A stretch of DNA of 6,663 bases from CAZJZH01 sp964550465 (GCA_964550465.1 CAZJZH010000050.1:1-6663); one strand, 5' to 3'. Shown: positions 1 to 5,245, counted from the stretch's first letter. The notes: a model not told the origin generated them from the letters alone. Numbers and translations: made by a program.

Positions 1-1513
1 GCTGATCACGTAGTGCTTCCCAGTGTTCGGCTGGCACCGCCTCACCCTTCTTGGCTACCTTGGTGCCATCCGGCAAGCTAATATCTGCCGTAGCAATATG
101 GTTAACTTTGACAAATGGGGTTTCTAAAAATCCAAACTCATTAATTTTAGCGTGTGAGGCCAAGTGACCAACCAAACCAATGTTTGGACCTTCTGGTGTT
201 TGAATCGGACAGATACGGCCGTAGTGAGTGGTGTGCACGTCACGCACTTCGAAACTAGCGCGTTCACGAGACAGACCACCAGGACCCATGGCTGACAGAC
301 GGCGCTTATGCTCCAGCTCAGACAGTGGATTGGTTTGGTCCATGAACTGCGACAACTGCGATGACATGAAGAATTCCTTGACCGACCCAATGACCGGTCG
401 GGCGTTAACCAGACGGCTTGGCGTCAGACTGGTTGGGTCCATGGTACTCATACGGTCACGCACAATGCGCTCCATTCGCGCCAAGCCGATGCGGAACTTG
501 TTCTTCAGCTGCTCACCAACTGCGCGGACACGACGGTTACCCAAGTGGTCGATATCATCTGGATCACGCTGGGTTTGATTGAGGTGAACGATTTCTTTAA
601 TAATTTCAATCAAGTCTTCACGACGCAGGACGCGAGTTTCCTTATTAATCGGCAAGTCTTGATTAAAGCGTTGGTTGAGTTTGTAGCGACCAACTACGTC
701 AAAGTCGTAGCGGTCAAAGTTGAAGAACATTGAGTAGATCAACGACCGAGCGTTGTCCGGCGTAGCCATGTCCCCTGGACGAATACGCTTGTAGACTTCA
801 ATCAAACCTTCATCAACGTTGCTAGCTGCATCTTTCTCTAAGGTCTTAGCGATGTACTGAACGTCCTCATCAGTATCAATGTCTTTGAACAGGTCAGTAA
901 TCTCTTCGTCACTGCCATAGCCAAAGGCCCGCAACAGTGAGGTCACCGCCACCTTTCGCTTGCGGTCAATCTTAACCCACAAGACGTTGTTGGTGTCAGT
1001 TTCAATTTCCAACCAGGCCCCACGGTTTGGAATAATCTTAGCGCCGTAGAAGCGTCGACCCCGAGCCGCTTCTGAAGTAAAGAAGACACCAGCTGAACGA
1101 ATCAACTGTGAGACAATAACACGCTCTACCCCGTTAATGATGAATGTACCGCGATCAGTCATGACCGGGAAGTCACCCAGGTAAATTTCCTGCATGCTGC
1201 TCTTGCCGGTTTTGTTATTGACCAGCTTGGTTTTTACCCGCAGTGGTGTTTCGTATGAAATGTTTTTCTCCTTTGAAGTGGTTTCATCAAATTTTGGCTC
1301 ATCCAAGTAGTAATCCACCAAGTGGAGCTCCAAATCACGACCAAAGTTGTCTTTGATCGGTGAAACTTCTTCCAACAACTCTTGCAACCCATGGTCTAAG
1401 AACCATGAGTAAGAGTCTTTTTGGACCTGAATCAGGTCTGGCAGCGGCGCTGCGTCGATAATCGGGGTGAAGCGCAGTCGGGTGGCTGCGGGGTCGATGG
1501 TTTTTGTAAGCAT
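1..1513 (-). CDS. rpoB: DNA-directed RNA polymerase subunit beta, N-terminal part (runs off the window)
   Basis: This is the beta subunit of RNA polymerase, which forms one side of the active-site cleft and binds rifampicin. The reading frame is open for 504 codons from the ATG at 1513-1511 to the window edge, so roughly the last half or more is missing. Recognisable blocks are the protrusion/lobe start (GDFPVMTDRGTFIING near residues 113-128), DDIDHLGNRRVRAVGE (319-334), the rifampicin region (SSQLSQFMDQ at 384-393, HKRRLSAMGPGG at 402-413) and CPIQTPEGPNIGL (435-447). The lobe lacks the long insertion found in E. coli beta, as in Gram-positive-type subunits. Residues matching E. coli Q513, D516, H526 and S531 are all wild type (Q389, D392, H402, S407), so sensitivity is expected at the target level. 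L533 corresponds to M409 and E562 to Q438. Only a weak AGGG precedes the start, inside a hairpin. No rplJ/rplL lies upstream, so rpoB starts its own transcript. Confidence 0.97.
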   Translation of the reverse strand, partial: MLTKTIDPAATRLRFTPIIDAAPLPDLIQVQKDSYSWFLDHGLQELLEEVSPIKDNFGRDLELHLVDYYLDEPKFDETTSKEKNISYETPLRVKTKLVNNKTGKSSMQEIYLGDFPVMTDRGTFIINGVERVIVSQLIRSAGVFFTSEAARGRRFYGAKIIPNRGAWLEIETDTNNVLWVKIDRKRKVAVTSLLRAFGYGSDEEITDLFKDIDTDEDVQYIAKTLEKDAASNVDEGLIEVYKRIRPGDMATPDNARSLIYSMFFNFDRYDFDVVGRYKLNQRFNQDLPINKETRVLRREDLIEIIKEIVHLNQTQRDPDDIDHLGNRRVRAVGEQLKNKFRIGLARMERIVRDRMSTMDPTSLTPSRLVNARPVIGSVKEFFMSSQLSQFMDQTNPLSELEHKRRLSAMGPGGLSRERASFEVRDVHTTHYGRICPIQTPEGPNIGLVGHLASHAKINEFGFLETPFVKVNHIATADISLPDGTKVAKKGEAVPAEHWEALRDQ

Positions 1514-1537
1514 AAAAAAACGCCCTGCCCACCAGGG
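1514..1537 (-). terminator. Terminator-like hairpin directly abutting the rpoB start codon (possible attenuator)
   Basis: Read on the minus strand, CCCTG and CAGGG pair perfectly over 5 bp around a GTGGG loop (1537-1523). Two bases (CG) and then seven T (1520-1514) follow, and the ATG comes next with no gap. This is the layout of an intrinsic terminator, though the stem is short. The only Shine-Dalgarno-like bases (AGGG, nine bases before the ATG) lie in the 3' arm, so the same hairpin could hide the ribosome site. Both roles are inferred; neither is proven by sequence alone. Confidence 0.4.
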
Positions 1538-1538
1538 T

Positions 1539-1577
1539 CACCGCTGCAATTACGCGATGGCAGTGCCCTTGGGAGGG
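1539..1577 (-). promoter_or_regulatory. Hairpins in the rpoB leader upstream of the attenuator-like stem
   Basis: On the minus strand, CCCT/AGGG around CCCA forms a small hairpin (1577-1566). CACTGC (1565-1560) can then pair with GCGGTG (1544-1539), using one G-U pair. CTGCC (1563-1559) can instead pair with GGCAG (1529-1525) in the 3' arm of the terminator-like hairpin, which would disrupt it. The leader therefore can form mutually exclusive stems, although each is only 4-6 bp. Confidence 0.3.
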
Positions 1578-1694
1578 TTAAACAATGAGTAAAATTTACT
1601 TGTAGCCCACTACTAGGATATGCATGACTTTGATAGCGGGTTAGGCCAAAATGAGGAGAAACGAGTCTTTTGCCGAAAGATTGAGCCGTTTTTA

Positions 1695-1724
1695 CCGTTG
1701 AAAGGTCATTTGACAAGCCAACGG
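1695..1724 (-). promoter_or_regulatory. Stem-loop near the 5' end of the rpoB leader
   Basis: CCGTTG (minus strand, 1724-1719) pairs perfectly with CAACGG (1700-1695). Within the 18-base interior, GTC and GAC can add a 3-bp upper stem around AAAT, separated from the lower stem by two 4-base sides. It starts roughly 27 bases after the predicted transcription start. It could be a protein-binding site or a stabilising 5' structure; no known leader motif was recognised. Confidence 0.35.
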
Positions 1725-1757
1725 AGGAAATAGCGCAATAGAGCAAAAAGTGTTCAC

Positions 1758-1786
1758 ATTTTAACAGGTCAAAAAGGTACTGTCAA
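1758..1786 (-). promoter_or_regulatory. Predicted sigma70-type promoter of rpoB
   Basis: Minus strand: a perfect -35 TTGACA (1786-1781), a 17-bp spacer and -10 TAAAAT (1763-1758) preceded by TG one base upstream (extended -10). Transcription should start near 1751, giving an rpoB leader of about 237 nt. This is the best-matched promoter in the window. Confidence 0.75.
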
Positions 1787-1794
1787 TATACAGT
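1779..1794. promoter_or_regulatory. Dyad overlapping the rpoB -35 (operator candidate)
   Basis: ACTGT (1779-1783) and ACAGT (1790-1794) are perfect inverted arms around six bases and cover the whole -35 hexamer. Arm centres are 11 bp apart, about one helical turn, which suits a dimeric repressor. The outer bases resemble the E. coli LexA box, but the gap between CTG and CAG is 8, not 10, so LexA is not claimed. The regulator is unknown. Confidence 0.35.
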
Positions 1795-1815
1795 CAGATA
1801 TATTTGTCAAGAGGG

Positions 1816-1861
1816 GTTATTTTGTTAATTTTTATTTAAATTTAGGCAGATTAATTTTTTA
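1816..1861. other. AT-rich tract with a 9-bp direct repeat
   Basis: This stretch is nearly all A and T. It contains two direct copies of TTAATTTTT (1825-1833 and 1851-1859), 26 bp apart. It lies 30-75 bp upstream of the rpoB -35 and beside the DnaA-box-like sites. It may be an easily melted element or a curved upstream promoter region. Confidence 0.4.
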
Positions 1862-1905
1862 GCCACTATTCATCAACATCCATTCATCCACTGTTTTCAA
1901 AACCA

Positions 1906-1925
1906 TTGTTCACAAGTTATGCACA
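1906..1925 (+). other. Pair of DnaA-box-like 9-mers
   Basis: TTATGCACA (1917-1925) matches the E. coli DnaA-box consensus TTATNCACA exactly. TTGTTCACA (1906-1914) differs at one position. Both are in the same orientation and begin 11 bp apart, so they face the same side of the helix. A poorer third copy, TCATCCACT (1884-1892), has two mismatches. An exact 9-mer can occur by chance; the phased pair beside an AT-rich tract is more suggestive. Confidence 0.4.
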
Positions 1926-1942
1926 GAGGGAAAGAGGATAAG

Positions 1943-1992
1943 AGATATGAGATATGGGATTATGAGATATGAAATATGGGATATGAGAATTG
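1943..1992 (+). repeat. Imperfect 7-bp tandem repeat, consensus RRATATG
   Basis: Consecutive units are AGATATG (1943-1949), AGATATG (1950-1956), GGATTATG with one extra T (1957-1964), AGATATG (1965-1971), AAATATG (1972-1978), GGATATG (1979-1985) and a decayed AGAATTG (1986-1992). The plus strand is purine-rich. The array starts 18 bp after the better DnaA-box-like site and lies outside any gene. It could be slippage-prone spacer DNA or an array of protein-binding sites. Confidence 0.8.
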
Positions 1993-2012
1993 TACCGGCT
2001 TCATGTCTCATA
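1982..2012. repeat. Inverted repeat at the end of the 7-mer array
   Basis: TATGAGA (1982-1988), made of the last repeat units, is matched by its exact complement TCTCATA (2006-2012) across 17 bp. No T-tract follows on the plus strand, so it does not look like an intrinsic terminator. It may be a short hairpin or an isolated inverted copy of the repeat. Confidence 0.45.
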
Positions 2013-2027
2013 GCCACCCCTTCCTCA

Positions 2028-2056
2028 TTGACAAATCCCCTTCTATCCATTAATTT
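2028..2056 (+). promoter_or_regulatory. Predicted promoter of the orphan gene at 2106
   Basis: A perfect TTGACA -35 (2028-2033), a 17-bp spacer and TAATTT (2051-2056) as a weak -10 that keeps the key second A and last T. The start site would fall near 2063, giving a leader of about 43 nt, next to the palindrome at 2065. Confidence 0.5.
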
Positions 2057-2064
2057 TACCAATT

Positions 2065-2074
2065 AGAACGTTCT
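2065..2074. promoter_or_regulatory. Perfect 10-bp palindrome at the predicted start site
   Basis: AGAACGTTCT reads the same on both strands and sits just after the predicted -10, where a bound repressor would block the promoter of the gene at 2106. It resembles the two halves of a Gram-positive LexA site with the middle four bases missing, so it is not called as LexA. Confidence 0.35.
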
Positions 2075-2105
2075 TTTTATCACCATTACTGACTCGGGGG
2101 GTATC

Positions 2106-2768
2106 GTGAGTACTAAGGAGGCAATCGCTCGTCCAACAGATCTGATTCAGACAGTTGATATGCCCCAGAGCTTGTACTGGGGTCGCTGCAAATACGTCAC
2201 AGACCTAGAAAATAACCGGTGTATCTTCACGATCATTGGGACAAAGACTGGCCTGCAGCGTAACCCTAGCGATGACGCTAGGCTGGCCATAATCACCACC
2301 ATTGCTGGTAGAGATCAACTCGATCTCTTGCGGTGGGATTTTTATGAGCTGCAAACTCATCGGGCCTACTGCAATCGCACGGCCGATTTACCCTTCCGCT
2401 ATCGCGTCGGTATGTATCACTACCACATGGTCGAATTCAGCATCATACCCAGTGGCATGCAAGGCCTAGACATACGGCTCATCAGCTACCAGGAGCGGCC
2501 ATGTGACAGTCAAACTCTGGAGTTGTTTAGTCAAGAAATAGGTTTTAACCCGATTTTTGCCGCGCAAGCCTGGGAACATCTATCAGAGGATGCCCGTTGT
2601 GAGCTACTCAAACGAGTAGCGGCTGAACTACACATGCCGCTGACCCACTACTTCAAGAGTCTGACTCAGTTGGAGTTTGGTAGCGTGCTCCATAGCTTGG
2701 CATTGAAGTATAGTTGGACCGACCACCAGCTACTAGTTCTAGCCAAACACCTGCTGGCCATTCATTAA
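2106..2768 (+). CDS. Hypothetical protein, 220 aa, no family recognised
   Basis: I do not recognise this protein and assign no function. It is soluble, with no signal peptide or membrane segment. The first ~135 residues look like a mixed alpha/beta region rich in aromatic residues, with blocks such as SLYWGRCKYVTDL (22-34), LLRWDFYELQTHRAYCN (74-90) and RYRVGMYHYHMVEF (98-111). The last ~80 look mainly helical. Cysteines are at 28, 39, 89, 133 and 165, with no clear metal-binding spacing. The start is taken as GTG at 2106, five bases after a run of six G (2096-2101) that is the only Shine-Dalgarno-like sequence before a complete gene here. An ATG at residue 19 is an alternative. The gene has its own promoter, palindrome and terminator, so it is probably monocistronic. 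Composition resembles its neighbours, with no sign of recent transfer. Confidence 0.75.
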   Translation: MSTKEAIARPTDLIQTVDMPQSLYWGRCKYVTDLENNRCIFTIIGTKTGLQRNPSDDARLAIITTIAGRDQLDLLRWDFYELQTHRAYCNRTADLPFRYRVGMYHYHMVEFSIIPSGMQGLDIRLISYQERPCDSQTLELFSQEIGFNPIFAAQAWEHLSEDARCELLKRVAAELHMPLTHYFKSLTQLEFGSVLHSLALKYSWTDHQLLVLAKHLLAIH

Positions 2769-2780
2769 TCACAAAAATAC

Positions 2781-2811
2781 CCCTCCGCTTCAACGGAGGG
2801 TCTTCTTTTTT
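2781..2811. terminator. Rho-independent terminator, probably bidirectional
   Basis: CCCTCCG (2781-2787) pairs perfectly with CGGAGGG (2794-2800) around a six-base loop, followed by a T-rich run (2801-2811). It closes the plus-strand gene 12 bp after its stop codon. On the minus strand the same stem is followed by GTATTTTTG, a weaker T-tract, so it can also end the convergent operon that stops at 2831. Confidence 0.9.
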
Positions 2812-2830
2812 ATCAAAAAAATACTACAAC

Positions 2831-3442
2831 CTACTGCGCCAAAAACTTCTCTGTGATGCTAACCACTGTGTTAGCATTGAGCCCTATATTATACGCACGC
2901 GTTTTGAGCGCTGACTCTGAGCTGGCAGTGAAATAATTACGAAAAGCATCAAGACTGACCTGCTGAGCAGCGAACTGACCAGAGTCATCTAAACTACTCT
3001 GCAGGGTGATGCTAACATCTTCATGGACGCGGAAGTTGTGAATGACATCATCACTGTTTTCGATATAGACACCGTTAGGCAGGCAGTTGTTTGGGCTAAC
3101 ACAGTCGCCAGCGGCTGTAGCGGCATCAATGGCTGCCTGACCGGTTAACCAGTTAACATAATCCAAGCTAATCACCCAGCCACTGCCTAATGGACTAAAC
3201 TCTGTGATATAGGCCAAGACATCACGATCAGCCTGCGGTGCCTGGTCAGTCTTTTCACCAGCCAGTGGCAGCCCACCGGTGACTGGTGTGGACTCATCCT
3301 CATCCGTTGCTACCTGCTGCGTATCAGCAGCGTACTGCGCACCTTGGGTGGCACTGCGCTTTTCTAACCACTGCCCGGCCGCGTATAAGCCGACTGCCAA
3401 CAGTGGCAGTATCGCTAACAAAATAATTCGTGATGGTTTCAT
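2831..3442 (-). CDS. Membrane-anchored extracytoplasmic protein of unknown function, 203 aa
   Basis: The protein has a basic N-terminus (K2, R5), one hydrophobic segment at residues 6-23 with no lipobox cysteine, then a low-complexity acidic and polar linker to about residue 72. This predicts a single-pass anchor with the rest outside the membrane. The folded part (about 73-203) contains WVISLDYVNWLTG (89-101), C114 and C120 five residues apart, then LPNGVYIEN (121-129). Similar D-Y-x-x-W-L-T-G and P-N-G-x-Y-I-x-N patterns occur in uncharacterised exported bacterial proteins as I recall, without assigned function. The two cysteines could form a disulfide-closed loop. The ATG lies 3 bp after the Mur ligase stop codon with no Shine-Dalgarno sequence, so expression probably depends on translational coupling to that gene. 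A role in the envelope is inferred from export and operon partner only. Confidence 0.85.
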   Translation of the reverse strand: MKPSRIILLAILPLLAVGLYAAGQWLEKRSATQGAQYAADTQQVATDEDESTPVTGGLPLAGEKTDQAPQADRDVLAYITEFSPLGSGWVISLDYVNWLTGQAAIDAATAAGDCVSPNNCLPNGVYIENSDDVIHNFRVHEDVSITLQSSLDDSGQFAAQQVSLDAFRNYFTASSESALKTRAYNIGLNANTVVSITEKFLAQ

Positions 3443-3445
3443 AGG

Positions 3446-4795
3446 TTATTGACTAAAGCCGAGCTTGGCTAATTCTTCTCGCGCTACGGTCCGATCATCC
3501 CAGGCAATGAAGCGATTATTTTTGGTGACAATGGCCTGTTCAGAACCTTTACCGGTTATCAGTACCATATCATTTTTTTCAGCCAGACTAAATGCTTTGG
3601 CGATGGCTGCTCGCCGATCCAAAATTTTAAATAAGTCTTTACCTTCTTGTTTGCCAGCCTGTCGCGCGCCCAATGCCACTTGACTGATAATCTCTAGCGG
3701 GTCTTCATCATAGGGGTCTTCATCTGTGACGATCACATACGCCGCGTGTTCAGCCGCCATCTGTCCCAGCACCGGCCGCCGGGCCGTATCACGACCACCA
3801 CCAGTACCACCCAGTACATGAATGATCCGGGCCGGTGGTGTTTGGGCAAATACTGCAAATGATTCCACTGTCTCGTATAACTTACTCATAGCATTGGGCT
3901 CAAAAGCAAAGTCGACAATGACGCTAAAAGGCTGACCAGCATCAATCCGCTCCAGTCGCCCCGGGCTGGGCTTGAGCTGTGGCGCCAGTGTGGCTAGGGC
4001 TGCCAAGTCATGACCATAAGCCGATACGGTCGCCAGCGCCGCTACAATATTATACGTATTAAACGCGCCAATCAGCGGCGCAGTGATAGTGTGACCATTC
4101 AAGGAAAAAGATAGCCCGGATTCACTACTAGCAATATCGCTAGCAATCAATGGCTGGGGTGAAGTGCCTTGCAGTTGTGTGTTTAATGAAAAGGCAATTT
4201 TTTGTTCAACCGTGAAGTTGAGAAAATCCGGCGCGTGCTCAGAGTCAACATTGGCCACGATGGTTCGCGGTACAGCCTGACCCTGCAACTGCTTCGGCTG
4301 GCTGGCGGCTAGGGCTCGGAACAGTTTTAGCTTGGCGTTTTTATAGTTGGTAAAACCGCCGTGCGCTTCGATATGTTCTGGCGTTAAGTTAGTAAACACC
4401 GCCGCATCATAGTGAATACCAACATGGCGGAACTGCTTGATACCCTCTGACGAAGTCTCTACCACGGCCACGTCACAGCCGGCATCGACCATGTCGCGCA
4501 GCAGGCGCTGGGTCTGCCAGCGGCCCAACATGGTCATTTTTTTATCATTGAGCCACTCTTTGTCCGCTACTTTAAACAATGCAGTTGAGGTCATGCCAAC
4601 CGTATGGCCGGCTAGCTCAAACAACTGAGCAATCAGATAACTGGTGGTGGTTTTGCCGCTGGTGCCGGTCACGCCAATCACCAGCAGCTTGTTGGCCGGA
4701 AAACCGTAACGGACAGCGCCACAGAAGGCCAGCGTCCAATGGTAGGCGCTGATCATAAATCCCGGGGTAATGCTTCTGAGCAATCGTTTAATCAT
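3446..4795 (-). CDS. Mur ligase family protein (MurE-like), lacking the N-terminal substrate domain
   Basis: Mur ligases join an amino acid to a nucleotide-linked wall precursor using ATP. Visible motifs are the P-loop GVTGTSGKTTT (41-51), ETSSEGI (113-119), FTNLTPEHIEAHG (134-146), YKNAKLKLF (151-159) with the candidate carbamylated lysine, NTYN (246-249), SPGRLERI (277-284), GGTGGGRD (329-336) and a C-terminal GKGSE (415-419) in place of GKGHE. At 449 aa it is shorter than MurE (about 490). Only some 40 residues precede the P-loop, so the usual N-terminal UDP-binding domain is absent. The DNPR block that selects meso-diaminopimelate reads TDEDPYDEDP (357-366), so that specificity is not supported. 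VDFAFEP (294-300) replaces the usual VDYAHTP. Blocks such as WLNDKKMTM (81-89) match what I remember of a Patescibacteria Mur-ligase subfamily. It is first in an operon with the exported protein. The substrate is uncertain. Confidence 0.88.
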   Translation of the reverse strand: MIKRLLRSITPGFMISAYHWTLAFCGAVRYGFPANKLLVIGVTGTSGKTTTSYLIAQLFELAGHTVGMTSTALFKVADKEWLNDKKMTMLGRWQTQRLLRDMVDAGCDVAVVETSSEGIKQFRHVGIHYDAAVFTNLTPEHIEAHGGFTNYKNAKLKLFRALAASQPKQLQGQAVPRTIVANVDSEHAPDFLNFTVEQKIAFSLNTQLQGTSPQPLIASDIASSESGLSFSLNGHTITAPLIGAFNTYNIVAALATVSAYGHDLAALATLAPQLKPSPGRLERIDAGQPFSVIVDFAFEPNAMSKLYETVESFAVFAQTPPARIIHVLGGTGGGRDTARRPVLGQMAAEHAAYVIVTDEDPYDEDPLEIISQVALGARQAGKQEGKDLFKILDRRAAIAKAFSLAEKNDMVLITGKGSEQAIVTKNNRFIAWDDRTVAREELAKLGFSQ

Positions 4796-4900
4796 ATGCT
4801 ATGCTGACTATAATGGTAGCATGGACCGGTAAAAATACAATTTACTTATCAGCCGGCTCACCCTTTACAAATATATGTAGCCACGCTACACTACCTCGCT
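4796..4900. promoter_or_regulatory. Divergent promoter region between the Mur ligase operon and the rbfA cluster
   Basis: A shared core at 4807-4814 reads TATAAT on the plus strand (4809-4814) and TATAGT on the minus strand (4812-4807). The minus-strand -10 would start transcription about five bases before the Mur ligase ATG, leaving nearly no leader. Its -35 is poor (a TTGTAT at 4840-4835 is too far away). Two short perfect palindromes, ACCGGT (4825-4830) and AGCCGGCT (4851-4858), lie between the two promoters and could be operator half-sites. No Shine-Dalgarno sequence precedes either gene. Confidence 0.45.
4864..4892 (+). promoter_or_regulatory. Predicted promoter of rbfA giving a leaderless or near-leaderless mRNA
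   Basis: TTTACA (4864-4869, five of six matches), a 17-bp spacer and TACACT (4887-4892, four of six). Eight bases separate the -10 from the rbfA ATG at 4901, so transcription should begin at or within two bases of the start codon. Confidence 0.5.
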
Positions 4901-5245
4901 ATGTCACATCGCACTGATCAAGTCAGCGAAGTTATTCGCCACAACCTCAGCCAGCTATTGCTGGAAAAAATCGAGCTGCCAGTTAACAGCTCGGTTAGTA
5001 TTATGCGGGTTGAAGTCTCTCCGGACCTGAAATACGCCACCATTTGGATTGGTATTAGTCCGGATGAGCAACGCGGTGTTGTCTATGGCCGCCTGCGTGA
5101 TGCCCGAGTTGAGCTGCAAGAAGCATTAGCGGAAAACTCCGAACTGCGCTTTACGCCCAAGCTACGCTTCCGGGTTGATGACGGCGCTCAGGCCGCCAAT
5201 GAGGTCGCGGCACTGCTGGACCAAATTCACCATGAAAATGATTAA
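4901..5245 (+). CDS. rbfA: 30S ribosome-binding factor A
   Basis: RbfA is a small KH-like-fold protein that binds the immature 30S subunit and helps 16S rRNA maturation. The 114-aa length fits the family (about 110-135). Family features are the N-terminal helix beginning HRTDQVSEVIRHNLSQLL (3-20), the strand VEVSPDLKYATIWI (37-50) and LRFTPKLRFRVDD (82-94), followed by a C-terminal helix. The ATG at 4901 is supported by the promoter directly before it and by the usual family N-terminus; no ribosome-binding site is visible. The gene ends 2 bp before the DHH phosphoesterase. An rbfA-nrnA pairing is common in bacteria, normally behind nusA-infB, but here the pair begins its own transcript and leads to clpP. 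Confidence 0.93.
   Translation: MSHRTDQVSEVIRHNLSQLLLEKIELPVNSSVSIMRVEVSPDLKYATIWIGISPDEQRGVVYGRLRDARVELQEALAENSELRFTPKLRFRVDDGAQAANEVAALLDQIHHEND

Larger units (their letters stand above)
1514..2105. other. 592-bp non-coding region between divergent rpoB and the orphan gene
   Basis: No convincing gene lies here. A frame that could begin at a TTG near 1746 on the minus strand runs through the rpoB leader into rpoB out of frame and has no protein-like pattern. From the rpoB side the region holds a hairpin-rich leader (1514 to about 1751), the rpoB promoter (1758-1786), an AT-rich stretch (about 1816-1861), two DnaA-box-like 9-mers (1906-1925), a purine-rich 7-bp tandem repeat (1943-1992), an inverted repeat (1982-2012), and the promoter and palindrome of the rightward gene (2028-2074). 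Every other junction in the window is 105 bp or shorter, so this block is exceptionally large for such a compact segment. Confidence 0.85.

Noticed and set aside
384..413. Rifampicin-resistance substitutions in RpoB
   Set aside because: These are residue numbers of the RpoB protein. The positions equal to E. coli Q513, D516, H526 and S531 are unchanged; the L533M-equivalent and nearby differences are ordinary divergence and not evidence of resistance.
228..733. Plus-strand open frames inside rpoB
   Set aside because: They lie antisense to strongly conserved rpoB sequence and have no recognisable domains; they are by-products of the rpoB codons.
1432..1746. Minus-strand open frame spanning the rpoB leader and the rpoB start
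   Set aside because: It begins at a TTG with no ribosome site, overlaps rpoB out of frame for about 80 bp, and its composition does not look like a protein.
1779..1794. LexA (SOS) box at the rpoB promoter
   Set aside because: The bases look similar, but the CTG-to-CAG gap is 8 instead of the 10 of the E. coli-type box, and no SOS gene is adjacent.
1805..1810. Second rpoB promoter using the upstream TTGACA (minus strand 1810-1805)
   Set aside because: The nearest -10-like TATATT is only 14 bp away, too short for sigma70-type use; the promoter at 1758-1786 has ideal spacing.
2115..2121. AAGGAGG as the Shine-Dalgarno site of a later start in the orphan gene
   Set aside because: No ATG, GTG or TTG follows at usable spacing; the bases are the in-frame Lys-Glu codons just after the GTG start.
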